The notes under the pieces are model-generated. The model was not told the DNA's origin, searched no databases, and saw only the letters and a list, made by a program, of their open reading frames with translations. A stretch of 23,969 nt of DNA from CALHKP01 sp963558075 (lineage in GTDB: Bacteria; Bacillota; Clostridia; Peptostreptococcales; Anaerovoracaceae). This document shows, in pieces, positions 14,697 through 21,270 of the stretch (positions are counted from its first letter, which is position 1; each line of letters begins with the position of its first letter). The stretch lies in NCBI GenBank assembly GCA_963558075.1, contig CAUWFN010000030.1, forward strand, positions 1-23,969, given 5' to 3'. A program made the position numbers and the translations under genes.

Positions 14697-16055
14697 ATGT
14701 TAAGAGAGAAAACGAAAAGAATAACGGTTTCATGTATATTAGTGGTTGCAATGCTAGTTTCTGGCATTGCAACTTCGTTTGCAGAAGAAACAAAGGAAGC
14801 GGCAGATAAGCCAAAAGATGCAAAAGAAGCAGCCTTCGAAATAGCATCAGAAGCAGGAGCTGTTTACTGTGAAAACACAGGAGAATTCATTTACAAGAAA
14901 AATATAAACAGAAAATTATCGCCGTACAGTATCACCAAGGTATTTACGGCGCTTCTTGCTGTGCAGAAGCTTTCCCTAGATCAAGAGGTGACTATAAGCC
15001 AGGCGGCAGCATCTCAAGAAGGTTCTCTTGTGGGGCTTAAGGAAGGCGAAGTTGTAACAGTCAAAGACCTGCTTTATGGAAACTTCATTGTTTCTGGAAA
15101 TGATGCGGCATATGCTCTTGGCGAGGCTGTATCTGGGGACATGGATTCTTTTGTTGCACTCATGAACGAAACCCTTGCAAATATGGGCTGCAAAAATACG
15201 AAATTCGTATCGCCATCAGGCATGATAAACGATGTGAACGAGCATTATACGACTGTCAAAGACATGACAGAAATCACTCAGGCAGCTTTTAGAAACAAAA
15301 CGGTAAGAGAAATTGCAGGGGCCACAGAGTACAAAATGCCAAAGACCAATATGAGCGAAGAAAGGCTACTTGAAGGTCACAATGAGCTTCTGAAGAAAAA
15401 AGAGTTCGTTGCCGGCAAGACAGGCTACTGGGATGATGCAAACTGCACTATTGTAATGGAATACGAAAAAAAGGGTCTACATTTTCTCATAGTGCTTCTT
15501 GGATCTAATGCTGAAACTAGAAATGAAGACTGCGTTTCTATGTGCAAAAAGGCCGAAAAAAAGGTGAATGGAATCAAAGTAATTTCTGCCGGTGAAAATG
15601 CCGGAAAGGTTAGGGTAAAGCATGGTGCCCAGACTAGCATCAAAGCCTGTGCGGCGGAGGATGGCTTTGCCTACCTTCCAAAAGCAGGGTCAAAATCTTT
15701 GATCTCATCAAAGGTTGTTATGAATGACGATGTAGAAGCACCTTTGAAAAAAGGCGATGTCGTGGGCGTATATAAGGTTTATGTCGGTGATGAAATAGTA
15801 AACGAAATAGATCTCGTTGCAAAACAAAACGTAGAGACAGGCTGGATATTATCCTACCTTGGAATTTCCAACAAAGCCACTGCTGTGATAGTTCTTGTGC
15901 TTGTGCTTCTTATTGCACTTCTCATTGTGAGATCTGTGAACAAAGCTCGTAGCAGAAGAAGAAAAAAGGCTGCAAAAAAAGCAAAGGCGATGAAGATTGC
16001 GCAGCAGCTAATGGAGCAGGAGGAATACGAACGAAGAAGAGGGTGGCACCGCTAA
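14697..16055 (+). CDS. dacA: D-alanyl-D-alanine carboxypeptidase (penicillin-binding protein 5 type)
   Basis: A 452-residue exported PBP of the S11 family that trims the terminal D-Ala from peptidoglycan pentapeptides. A signal peptide (CILVVAMLVSGIATSFA) is followed by the catalytic domain with SxxK at S78-K81 (SITK), SxN in the FIVSGNDAAY segment, and KTG in FVAGKTGYWDD. A C-terminal beta-rich domain follows. The end differs from classical DacA: a true membrane helix (AVIVLVLVLLIALLIV) and a very basic cytoplasmic tail of about 45 residues (KARSRRRKKAAKKAK) replace the usual amphipathic anchor. The ATG has AGGA overlapping the upstream stop region, and its own stop overlaps the uvrC start in TAATG. 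The gene is therefore translationally linked to both neighbours. Confidence 0.93.
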   Translation: MLREKTKRITVSCILVVAMLVSGIATSFAEETKEAADKPKDAKEAAFEIASEAGAVYCENTGEFIYKKNINRKLSPYSITKVFTALLAVQKLSLDQEVTISQAAASQEGSLVGLKEGEVVTVKDLLYGNFIVSGNDAAYALGEAVSGDMDSFVALMNETLANMGCKNTKFVSPSGMINDVNEHYTTVKDMTEITQAAFRNKTVREIAGATEYKMPKTNMSEERLLEGHNELLKKKEFVAGKTGYWDDANCTIVMEYEKKGLHFLIVLLGSNAETRNEDCVSMCKKAEKKVNGIKVISAGENAGKVRVKHGAQTSIKACAAEDGFAYLPKAGSKSLISSKVVMNDDVEAPLKKGDVVGVYKVYVGDEIVNEIDLVAKQNVETGWILSYLGISNKATAVIVLVLVLLIALLIVRSVNKARSRRRKKAAKKAKAMKIAQQLMEQEEYERRRGWHR

Positions 16056-17941
16056 TGTTTGATATACAGGAAAATCTAAAAAAACTCCCGGACTGTCCGG
16101 GAGTTTATCTGCATAAGGATAAACTTGGCCAGGTTATATATGTAGGAAAAGCAATATCACTGAAAAAAAGAGTAAGGCAGTATTTTCAAAGCTATGGAAA
16201 ATCGACTCCAAAGCTTAGGGCTCTTGTCGAAAATATTGCAGAGTTTGAGTACATAACCTGCGCAACCGAGATGGAAGCTTTGATACTTGAGTGCAACCTT
16301 ATCAAAAAATACATGCCGAAGTATAATGTGCTTCTTCGCGATGATAAGACTTATCCCTATATTGTAGTGACTGTGGGTGAGGACTATCCCCAGATAAAGA
16401 AAACTAGAATAGTAAAAAAGGATGGGAGCAAATATTTTGGCCCTTATAGCGATGCGGGAGCTGTAAACGATATAGTTGAGCTTTTGAACAACATATATAG
16501 TCTTAAGCGCTGCAGCATGAGTAGCTTTCCGGCAAATCACAGACCATGCCTTAACTATCACATAAACCAGTGCAGAGGAATCTGCACCGGCAAAGTATCA
16601 AAAGATGAGTACAGAAAAGAAATAGACAAGGCAGTCGAATTTCTATCAGGTCACGAGAGAAACCTCATAAGATATCTCGAAGGAGAGATGGAGAAGGCTT
16701 CAGAGGAGCTTAGGTTTGAGGATGCGGCAAAGTACAGAGACTATATAATTTCGGCAAAGGCGCTGAGCGAGACTCAGAGAGTAAGCATGGTGAGCGCAGG
16801 AGATATGGATGTAGTAATTCCTGTCAAAGACCTCAGGAGCTCTTTTGTTGTGCTATTTACTGTAAGAGACGGGAAGCTTACGGGCAGGGAAACCTTTGAT
16901 TTTCAGTCATCTGAGTCGGACGAAAAGACAGAGCTTACAGCAGAGTTTATCAAACAGTATTACAGCAGATGGGCAGAAATACCGAGGGAAATTGCAGTCG
17001 AAAAGCTTCCGGAGGAGACGGAGCTTTTAGAAGAATTTTTGGGAAGCTTCGGACACAAGGTTAGAATTTTTGTTCCGCAAAAAGGCGACAAGAAGGCTAT
17101 TTTGACGATGGCCCAAAACGACGTGAAAGAAATGCTCAAGACAATCAGTGAAAAATCAAAGCTAGCAGACGAAAAGAAGACGATGCTCAGAGAAGAAATA
17201 AAAAAGGTACTCGAGGATGCTGGAGTGTGTAAGGAGCCAGGAAGCATAGCATATAATGCTGATGGGAGCCTTGAGCTTATCAGCCGCTCAGAGTATAGAA
17301 TAGAGTCCTACGATATTTCCAATACGAACGGTGTGGATTCTGTAGGTGCTATGGTTGTTTTTGAAGGCATGAGAAAAATCAGAAAAGACTACAGGAGATT
17401 TAAGATCAAAACAGTTATTGGACCTGATGATTATGCTAGCCTTGCAGAGATGCTTACAAGGCGTTTTAAGAGGGCAAAGGCAGGCGATACGGGATTTCAG
17501 GTGCTTCCTGATGCGATTTTTATGGATGGAGGCATTGGGCAGGTTTCTATCGCATCGAGAGTACTTGATGAGCTTGGAATTGATGTTCCTGTTGTTGGAC
17601 TTGCAAAGGATGATAAGCATAGGACGAGGGCTATTGTATTTGAGGATGGCAGAGAAATAGAGCTAAAGAATTATCCTGTTTTATTTAGATATGCCGGGAC
17701 AATACAGGAGGAGGTTCACAGATTTGCAATTGAGTATCATAGAAATCTCAGAAACAGAAACTCCATAACGTCGGTTCTTGACAAAATATGCGGGGTTGGA
17801 CCTACAAGAAGGAATGCTCTTTTAGCAAAATTTGATTCTGTAGATGCAATAAAAAAGGCTTCCATCGAGGAGCTTATGACAGTACCTGGTATAACACTTT
17901 CTGTAGCTGAAAATATTGTGAAGTTTTTTGAAGGAAAGTAA
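16055..17941 (+). CDS. uvrC: Excinuclease ABC subunit C
   Basis: A 628-residue nucleotide-excision-repair endonuclease that, with UvrA and UvrB, makes the incisions on either side of a lesion. The N-terminal GIY-YIG nuclease domain reads LPDCPGVYLHKDKLGQVIYVGKA. Next come the cysteine motif CSMSSFPANHRPCLNYHINQCRG, a UVR domain around residues 200-235 (SEELRFEDAAKYRDYI) that contacts UvrB, an RNase H-like nuclease domain (ESYDISNTNGVDSVGAMVVF, AIFMDGGIGQV), and C-terminal tandem HhH motifs (ICGVGPTRRNALLAKF, TVPGITLSVAENIV). The frame extends to a GTG at 16043, but the ATG at 16055 shares one base with the dacA stop (TAATG), a typical coupling signal. The pairing with a cell-wall gene is unusual but looks like simple operon packing. 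Confidence 0.97.
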   Translation: MFDIQENLKKLPDCPGVYLHKDKLGQVIYVGKAISLKKRVRQYFQSYGKSTPKLRALVENIAEFEYITCATEMEALILECNLIKKYMPKYNVLLRDDKTYPYIVVTVGEDYPQIKKTRIVKKDGSKYFGPYSDAGAVNDIVELLNNIYSLKRCSMSSFPANHRPCLNYHINQCRGICTGKVSKDEYRKEIDKAVEFLSGHERNLIRYLEGEMEKASEELRFEDAAKYRDYIISAKALSETQRVSMVSAGDMDVVIPVKDLRSSFVVLFTVRDGKLTGRETFDFQSSESDEKTELTAEFIKQYYSRWAEIPREIAVEKLPEETELLEEFLGSFGHKVRIFVPQKGDKKAILTMAQNDVKEMLKTISEKSKLADEKKTMLREEIKKVLEDAGVCKEPGSIAYNADGSLELISRSEYRIESYDISNTNGVDSVGAMVVFEGMRKIRKDYRRFKIKTVIGPDDYASLAEMLTRRFKRAKAGDTGFQVLPDAIFMDGGIGQVSIASRVLDELGIDVPVVGLAKDDKHRTRAIVFEDGREIELKNYPVLFRYAGTIQEEVHRFAIEYHRNLRNRNSITSVLDKICGVGPTRRNALLAKFDSVDAIKKASIEELMTVPGITLSVAENIVKFFEGK

Positions 17942-17948
17942 AAAGGGC

Positions 17949-17977
17949 TTGAAAAAAAGCGGTGTTAATGTTATAGT
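17949..17977 (+). promoter_or_regulatory. Sigma-A-type promoter of the DUF1292 gene
   Basis: TTGAAA (17949-17954), a 17-bp spacer, then TATAGT (17972-17977). It begins only eight bases after the uvrC stop and would start transcription near 17984, about 60 bases before the ATG. Confidence 0.75.
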
Positions 17978-18044
17978 AACTTGTATTGTTATGCAGAAAT
18001 GCTAGATGAACTGGATTGTTTATGATAACAGGAGGAAAATAGAT

Positions 18045-18317
18045 ATGGCAGACAACAAGAATAATGTTCAGGATGAAAACTTCATCACACTAGAATTTGA
18101 TGACGGTGCAGAAATCGAATGCGAAGTTATGGGAGTATTTGATTTTGGCGGAGATGAGTACATTGCACTTATTCCGCAGGATGACACAGACGATGTTTAC
18201 ATCTACGGATACAAAGAAGTAGGTGAAGATGAATTTGAACTTGTTGACATCGAGGACGATGCACTATTCGAAAAGGTAGTTGCAGAATTCGATGCTATCA
18301 TGGATTCAGCTGAATAA
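18045..18317 (+). CDS. DUF1292 domain-containing protein
   Basis: A 90-residue, strongly acidic cytosolic protein matching the DUF1292 (YrzB-like) family common in Firmicutes. The pattern FITLEFDDGAEIECEVMGVF, then YIALIPQD and VYIYGYKEV is typical: a small beta-rich fold with the family's conserved GYKE-like strand. Glu and Asp make up about a third of the residues. The biochemical role of the family is not known to me. The frame is open upstream to 18006, but GGAGG lies eight bases before the ATG at 18045 and the shorter form matches family length. It has its own promoter just after uvrC and a terminator shared with the convergent small gene. Confidence 0.9.
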   Translation: MADNKNNVQDENFITLEFDDGAEIECEVMGVFDFGGDEYIALIPQDDTDDVYIYGYKEVGEDEFELVDIEDDALFEKVVAEFDAIMDSAE

Positions 18318-18325
18318 TATGAAAA

Positions 18326-18355
18326 AAAGACCTCATCGCAAAGATGGGGTCTTTC
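18326..18355. terminator. Bidirectional terminator between the DUF1292 gene and the small membrane-protein gene
   Basis: AAAGACCTCATC (18326-18337) pairs with GATGGGGTCTTT (18343-18354), 12 pairs with one T-G wobble, around a 5-base loop. T runs follow on both strands: GTCTTTC on +, GTCTTTTTTTC on -. Confidence 0.9.
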
Positions 18356-18364
18356 TATGCCTAG

Positions 18365-18532
18365 TTATTTTTTGATTTTGATTCGTCTTGCGAAAGCAAT
18401 TGTAAGGAATACACAAAGGAAAATTCCTAGGATGAATCTTGCATCAGTGATATCGCGCTTTAGGCCGATGATGCAGACGATATCTAGGATTATGAAAACC
18501 AGTGTGATCCAGATGTTTCTTTTGTTATACAT
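18365..18532 (-). CDS. Small two-helix membrane protein, 55 residues
   Basis: A short gene on the minus strand, convergent with the DUF1292 gene. It starts MYNKRNIWITLVF and ends ARRIKIKK, followed by TAA. The ribosome binding site AAGGAGAG lies eight bases before the ATG. Two hydrophobic stretches are visible, residues 8-24 (WITLVFIILDIVCIIGL) and about 33-48 (FILGIFLCVFLTIAFA), separated by a polar KRDITDAR turn and ending in a basic tail, so a hairpin membrane protein with both ends probably cytoplasmic. Support comes from the strong ribosome binding site, coherent hydrophobic pattern and the shared terminator with a long T run on this strand. A + strand frame over the same bases (18357-18560) lacks these and is treated as a shadow. 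The function is unknown. Confidence 0.75.
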   Translation of the reverse strand: MYNKRNIWITLVFIILDIVCIIGLKRDITDARFILGIFLCVFLTIAFARRIKIKK

Positions 18533-18626
18533 TTTGAGACTCTCCTTAACTATAAATTAAATAATAGTATAACACGGGGAGCTGCAAATATACAGTCCAT
18601 TCAGATATTTTAGGAGGAAATTTGAG

Positions 18627-20006
18627 ATGAAAAAATACGACATTATCATTGCAGGTGCAGGAGCATCAGGGGTGTTCATGGCTTACGAGCTTACCAAAAT
18701 CGAGAACAAAGCTTCTGTTCTAATGATTGACAAGGGTGCGCCTCTTGAGAAGAGAGTGTGTCCTATTAAGGCCGGAAAAACTGAAAAATGCATCAAATGC
18801 ACTCCGTGTCATATTATGAACGGCTATGGGGGTGCGGGCACTCTCTCGGACGGGAAGTACAATATTACTACAGCCTTTGGCGGAGATTTGCACAAGTATG
18901 TTGGTGAGAAAGAGGCAATGGCGCTGATGGAGTACGTCGACGAGGTGCTTTGTTCAATGGGTGGAAGCGAAGCAAAGCTTTACTCTACAGGAAATTCCGA
19001 TCTTAGAACAAAATGTCTGCAAAACAACCTGCATCTTCTAGAGGCTAAGGTAAGACACCTTGGTACAGACAGAAACGTAATGATTTTGGGCAAAATCTTT
19101 GATTATATAAAAGAAAAAGTTGACATGCTATTTTACACTGACATCAAAAGTGTTACGAGAACTGAAAGCGGAGAGTTTCATGTTGTAACTTCGAAGGAGG
19201 AATATCTGTGTGACAAGATGGTTCTTGCAACAGGCCGCTCCGGATCAAAGTGGATCTCTAGCGTATGCGATGGATTTGGTATCGAGCAGAAGAAAAACAG
19301 AGTTGATATCGGTGTTCGTGTAGAGCTTCCTGCAGATGTTTTCAAGCACATCACAGATGATGTTTACGAGAGCAAAATCGTGTATAAGACAGAAAAATAC
19401 AATGATATGGTTAGAACTTTCTGCATGAATCCTTATGGAGAGGTTGTGTCAGAAAACACTAACGGAATCGTAACTGTAAATGGCCACAGCTATGCTGATG
19501 AGAAGCTTCATACTGGAAATACTAACTTTGCTCTTCTTGTGTCTAATACGTTCACAGAGCCATTCAAGGACAGTAATGAGTACGGTGAATCTATCGCAAG
19601 ACTATCAAACATGCTAGGTGGCGGCGTTCTTCTACAGAGATTTGGTGATCTTGTCAAAGGAAGACGTAGCAGTGAGCGCAGAATGGAAAAGTGCTTCACA
19701 AAGCCAACGCTAAATGCAACTCCAGGTGACCTAAGCCTTGTAATTCCAAAGCGTCAGTTAGATAGCATAATTGAAATGATCTATGCTCTTGACAAAATCG
19801 CTCCAGGTACAGCAAATGAGGATACGCTTCTTTACGGAGTTGAAGTAAAATTCTACAATTCCAAGGTTGATGTAAATGAAAATCTTGAGACAAAGATTCC
19901 TGGCCTCTATGTTCTAGGTGACGGCTCAGGAGTTACACACTCACTATCTCAGGCTTCAGCAAGCGGAGTGCTTGTGGCAAGAATCCTTGCAGATATGTAT
20001 AAATAG
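18627..20006 (+). CDS. FAD-dependent NAD(P)-type oxidoreductase (COG2509-like)
   Basis: A 459-residue flavoprotein of the uncharacterised FAD-dependent dehydrogenase group. The N-terminal dinucleotide-binding motif is IIAGAGASGVFMAYEL with an acidic end of strand 2 (VLMIDKG). A cysteine-containing segment follows, VCPIKAGKTEKCIKCTPC, then the glycine-rich GYGGAGTLSDGKYN. KMVLATGRSGSKW is the second FAD-contact strand, and the C-terminal GLYVLGDGSGVTHSLSQASASG is the typical closing FAD motif. No membrane segment is present. AGGAGG lies about ten bases before the ATG. It stands alone between the small membrane-protein gene, from which it diverges, and the long non-coding block. Substrate and partner are unknown. 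The CxxCxxC cysteines could bind a metal or act in redox, which is inference. Confidence 0.88.
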   Translation: MKKYDIIIAGAGASGVFMAYELTKIENKASVLMIDKGAPLEKRVCPIKAGKTEKCIKCTPCHIMNGYGGAGTLSDGKYNITTAFGGDLHKYVGEKEAMALMEYVDEVLCSMGGSEAKLYSTGNSDLRTKCLQNNLHLLEAKVRHLGTDRNVMILGKIFDYIKEKVDMLFYTDIKSVTRTESGEFHVVTSKEEYLCDKMVLATGRSGSKWISSVCDGFGIEQKKNRVDIGVRVELPADVFKHITDDVYESKIVYKTEKYNDMVRTFCMNPYGEVVSENTNGIVTVNGHSYADEKLHTGNTNFALLVSNTFTEPFKDSNEYGESIARLSNMLGGGVLLQRFGDLVKGRRSSERRMEKCFTKPTLNATPGDLSLVIPKRQLDSIIEMIYALDKIAPGTANEDTLLYGVEVKFYNSKVDVNENLETKIPGLYVLGDGSGVTHSLSQASASGVLVARILADMYK

Positions 20007-20041
20007 CATGTAAGTTGTGGCAAGGATACTGAGGATGGTAC

Positions 20042-20244
20042 TCTGCGGGCGCAAGCCCCGTGCCACTTGACTGGTGACAAGTAGCGTACCGCGGAATAAT
20101 GCAATCGCAAAGCTCGTTTGATAAGATGCGGGCGCAAACCCCGTGCCAGTTTGTTTGCGAATCTGCGGGCGCAAACTGCATGCCACTAAGTAATATAGGC
20201 GTCCTGGCGTGGTATCAAGATGTTGTCGCAAACCCAGTGCCAGC
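20042..20244. repeat. Four degenerate copies of a GC-rich ~25-bp repeat
   Basis: Consensus TGCGGGCGCAAACCCCGTGC then CA. Copies: 20042-20068, 20125-20149, 20161-20188 and 20219-20244 (the last two are diverged). All have one orientation, with irregular spacing (TGCCA at 20061, 20144, 20181, 20239). Copy 1 folds as GGGC-GCAA-GCCC, a GNRA-type loop. GTTTGCG (20153-20159) can pair with CGCAAAC (20170-20176), and CTGGC (20204-20208) with GCCAG (20239-20243). On the minus strand three copies read TGGCAC-N5-TTGC, identical to the sigma-54 promoter core. Base composition is far more GC-rich than the neighbourhood. Confidence 0.75.
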
Positions 20245-20270
20245 AAAATAATATGTAAGTAGGACGAAGG

Positions 20271-20317
20271 GAGCCCTCGTTAATGGGAAAATAACCATTA
20301 GCTTGGGGCTCTTTTTT
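20271..20317 (+). terminator. Terminator with a two-part stem
   Basis: Outer stem GAGCCC (20271-20276) / GGGCTC (20306-20311), inner stem TAATGG (20281-20286) / CCATTA (20295-20300), then six Ts. It ends whatever transcript crosses the GC-rich repeats, probably the 3' end of the FAD oxidoreductase mRNA. Confidence 0.85.
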
Positions 20318-20397
20318 ACTTGGCTTTTATCTGGGTTGTTTATTTGGTGTGATTTTGCATTGTTGCTGCTGGTAGCTCATGGACTACGGTATAATGG

Positions 20398-20794
20398 ATG
20401 CAGTTTTGCTAGAAGTTGAAAAACTGCATACTAATTTATTATGGGCTGGATCTTGTGTCCACACTTTGGGGTCCATTATAAGGAGAACAATGGATGCATA
20501 TTTTCTATTGTTGAAAAATATGCATACTGATTTTTTGGGTTGAATTTAAGCATAAATCGAAAAATGTTAAAATCTGCTTCCGATTTTTAGGGGGGTGATT
20601 GAAGCAGATTTTAAAGAAACTCTAAACATGCTTCAAATAGATAGTGTGAAAATTGAAGCATGTTATGGGGTTTTCTGGAAACTGCTTCAATTTTAAACGT
20701 TTGGAGCGGAAGCATAAATTGGCCTTATGCAATTTATGCTTCAAATGAGCTCAAAAAAAGGGATGCAGTTTTGTTGGAAAAAGAAAAACTGCAT
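20398..20794. repeat. Array A: seven 32-bp quasi-palindromic units at 53-54 bp period
   Basis: Units, each exactly 32 bp: 20398-20429, 20494-20525, 20548-20579, 20602-20633, 20656-20687, 20710-20741, 20763-20794. Units 1, 2 and 7 have ends ATGCA/TGCAT; units 3-6 have ends AAGCA/TGCTT; every unit is GCA-N22-TGC. Start-to-start distances are 96, 54, 54, 54, 54, 53; spacers are 64, 22, 22, 22, 22, 21. Units 1, 2, 6 and 7 have stems of 10-12 perfect pairs (ATGCAGTTTT/AAAACTGCAT; ATGCATATTTT/AAAATATGCAT; GAAGCATAAATT/AATTTATGCTTC). Units 3-5 pair better across spacers: TTAAAATCTGCTTC (20567-20580) with GAAGCAGATTTTAA (20601-20614), and AACATGCTTCAA (20625-20636) with TTGAAGCATGTT (20653-20664). 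A possible -10, TATAAT (20390-20395), lies just before unit 1. I recognise no known element. Confidence 0.85.
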
Positions 20795-20925
20795 ACATAT
20801 AATCAGTTGCATGGTTAGATGCATCGACCTGCGATTAATGCCTTAGAGATCGGAGCCTCAAACTGCCTTGCAGCGTTGGTGAATATGTCGAAATATGTGA
20901 TAAGGACTGAAAAAAATATTGGAAA
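20795..20925. other. Linker between array A and array B
   Basis: 131 bases with no gene, ribosome binding site or terminator that I can see. A short imperfect palindrome lies around 20821-20841 (GCATCG/CGAT with ATGC), not matching the GCA-N22-TGC geometry. Confidence 0.5.
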
Positions 20926-21270
20926 TACAGCACAAAACAAATATATGTAATTCTTACTGTAAATTTTTTCCTTCATTACAGCATAGATTTAAGGATTAGA
21001 ATATGTGCTGTATAAAATTGAGCTGTGGTACAGCACGATTTCTGATTGTGGGAATTGTGCTGTAAGAAAAAGTGCCAGGGTACAGTAGGATTTACAATTA
21101 CGTAAATCGTGCTGTAATTAATTGAGTTGAAATACAGCAGAGAATGCAATTGTCTATTTTCTGCTGTAAATTGATGCAAAAAGTACAGCAGGATTTTGAA
21201 AATCAAGATCTTTGCTGTGCGTAGCTAAATTTTTTACAGTAAGAATTTCGTTTTTTCAAAATGTGCTGTA
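20926..21270. repeat. Array B: seven 36-bp quasi-palindromic units at 51-52 bp period
   Basis: Units, each exactly 36 bp: 20926-20961, 20977-21012, 21029-21064, 21081-21116, 21133-21168, 21184-21219, 21235-21270. Ends are TACAGCA/TGCTGTA with few changes, and the core is GCA-N22-TGC. Start-to-start distances are 51, 52, 52, 52, 51, 51; spacers are 15, 16, 16, 16, 15, 15. Units 2-6 are long hairpins: unit 3 has 14 pairs (TACAGCACGATTTC/GGAATTGTGCTGTA, two G-T wobbles), unit 4 has 14 of 15 (one wobble), unit 5 has 12 (one wobble), and unit 6 has 16 with one bulge. The outer units 1 and 7 pair poorly with themselves but are inverse copies of each other. Spacers are not conserved. No protein gene with a ribosome binding site lies inside. 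Confidence 0.9.

Noticed and set aside
18357..18560. Plus-strand 67-codon frame opposite the small membrane-protein gene
   Set aside because: It starts inside the terminator region without a ribosome binding site, while the minus-strand frame has a strong site and coherent helices.
19933..20246. Minus-strand open frames across the GC-rich repeats
   Set aside because: They owe their length to the repeats (recurring GTGFAPA-like and WHGVCAR-like peptides in different frames), overlap the oxidoreductase gene and lack ribosome binding sites.
20398..21270. CRISPR array
   Set aside because: The units are not constant repeats with unique spacers of about 30 bp; units vary inside, only their ends are conserved, spacers are 15-22 bp, and no cas gene is present.
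20398..21270. Type III toxin-antitoxin (ToxIN-like) RNA repeat array
   Set aside because: Those antitoxins use near-identical direct repeats followed by a terminator and a toxin gene of about 170 codons. Here units are palindromic and variable, and the next gene is a large surface protein.
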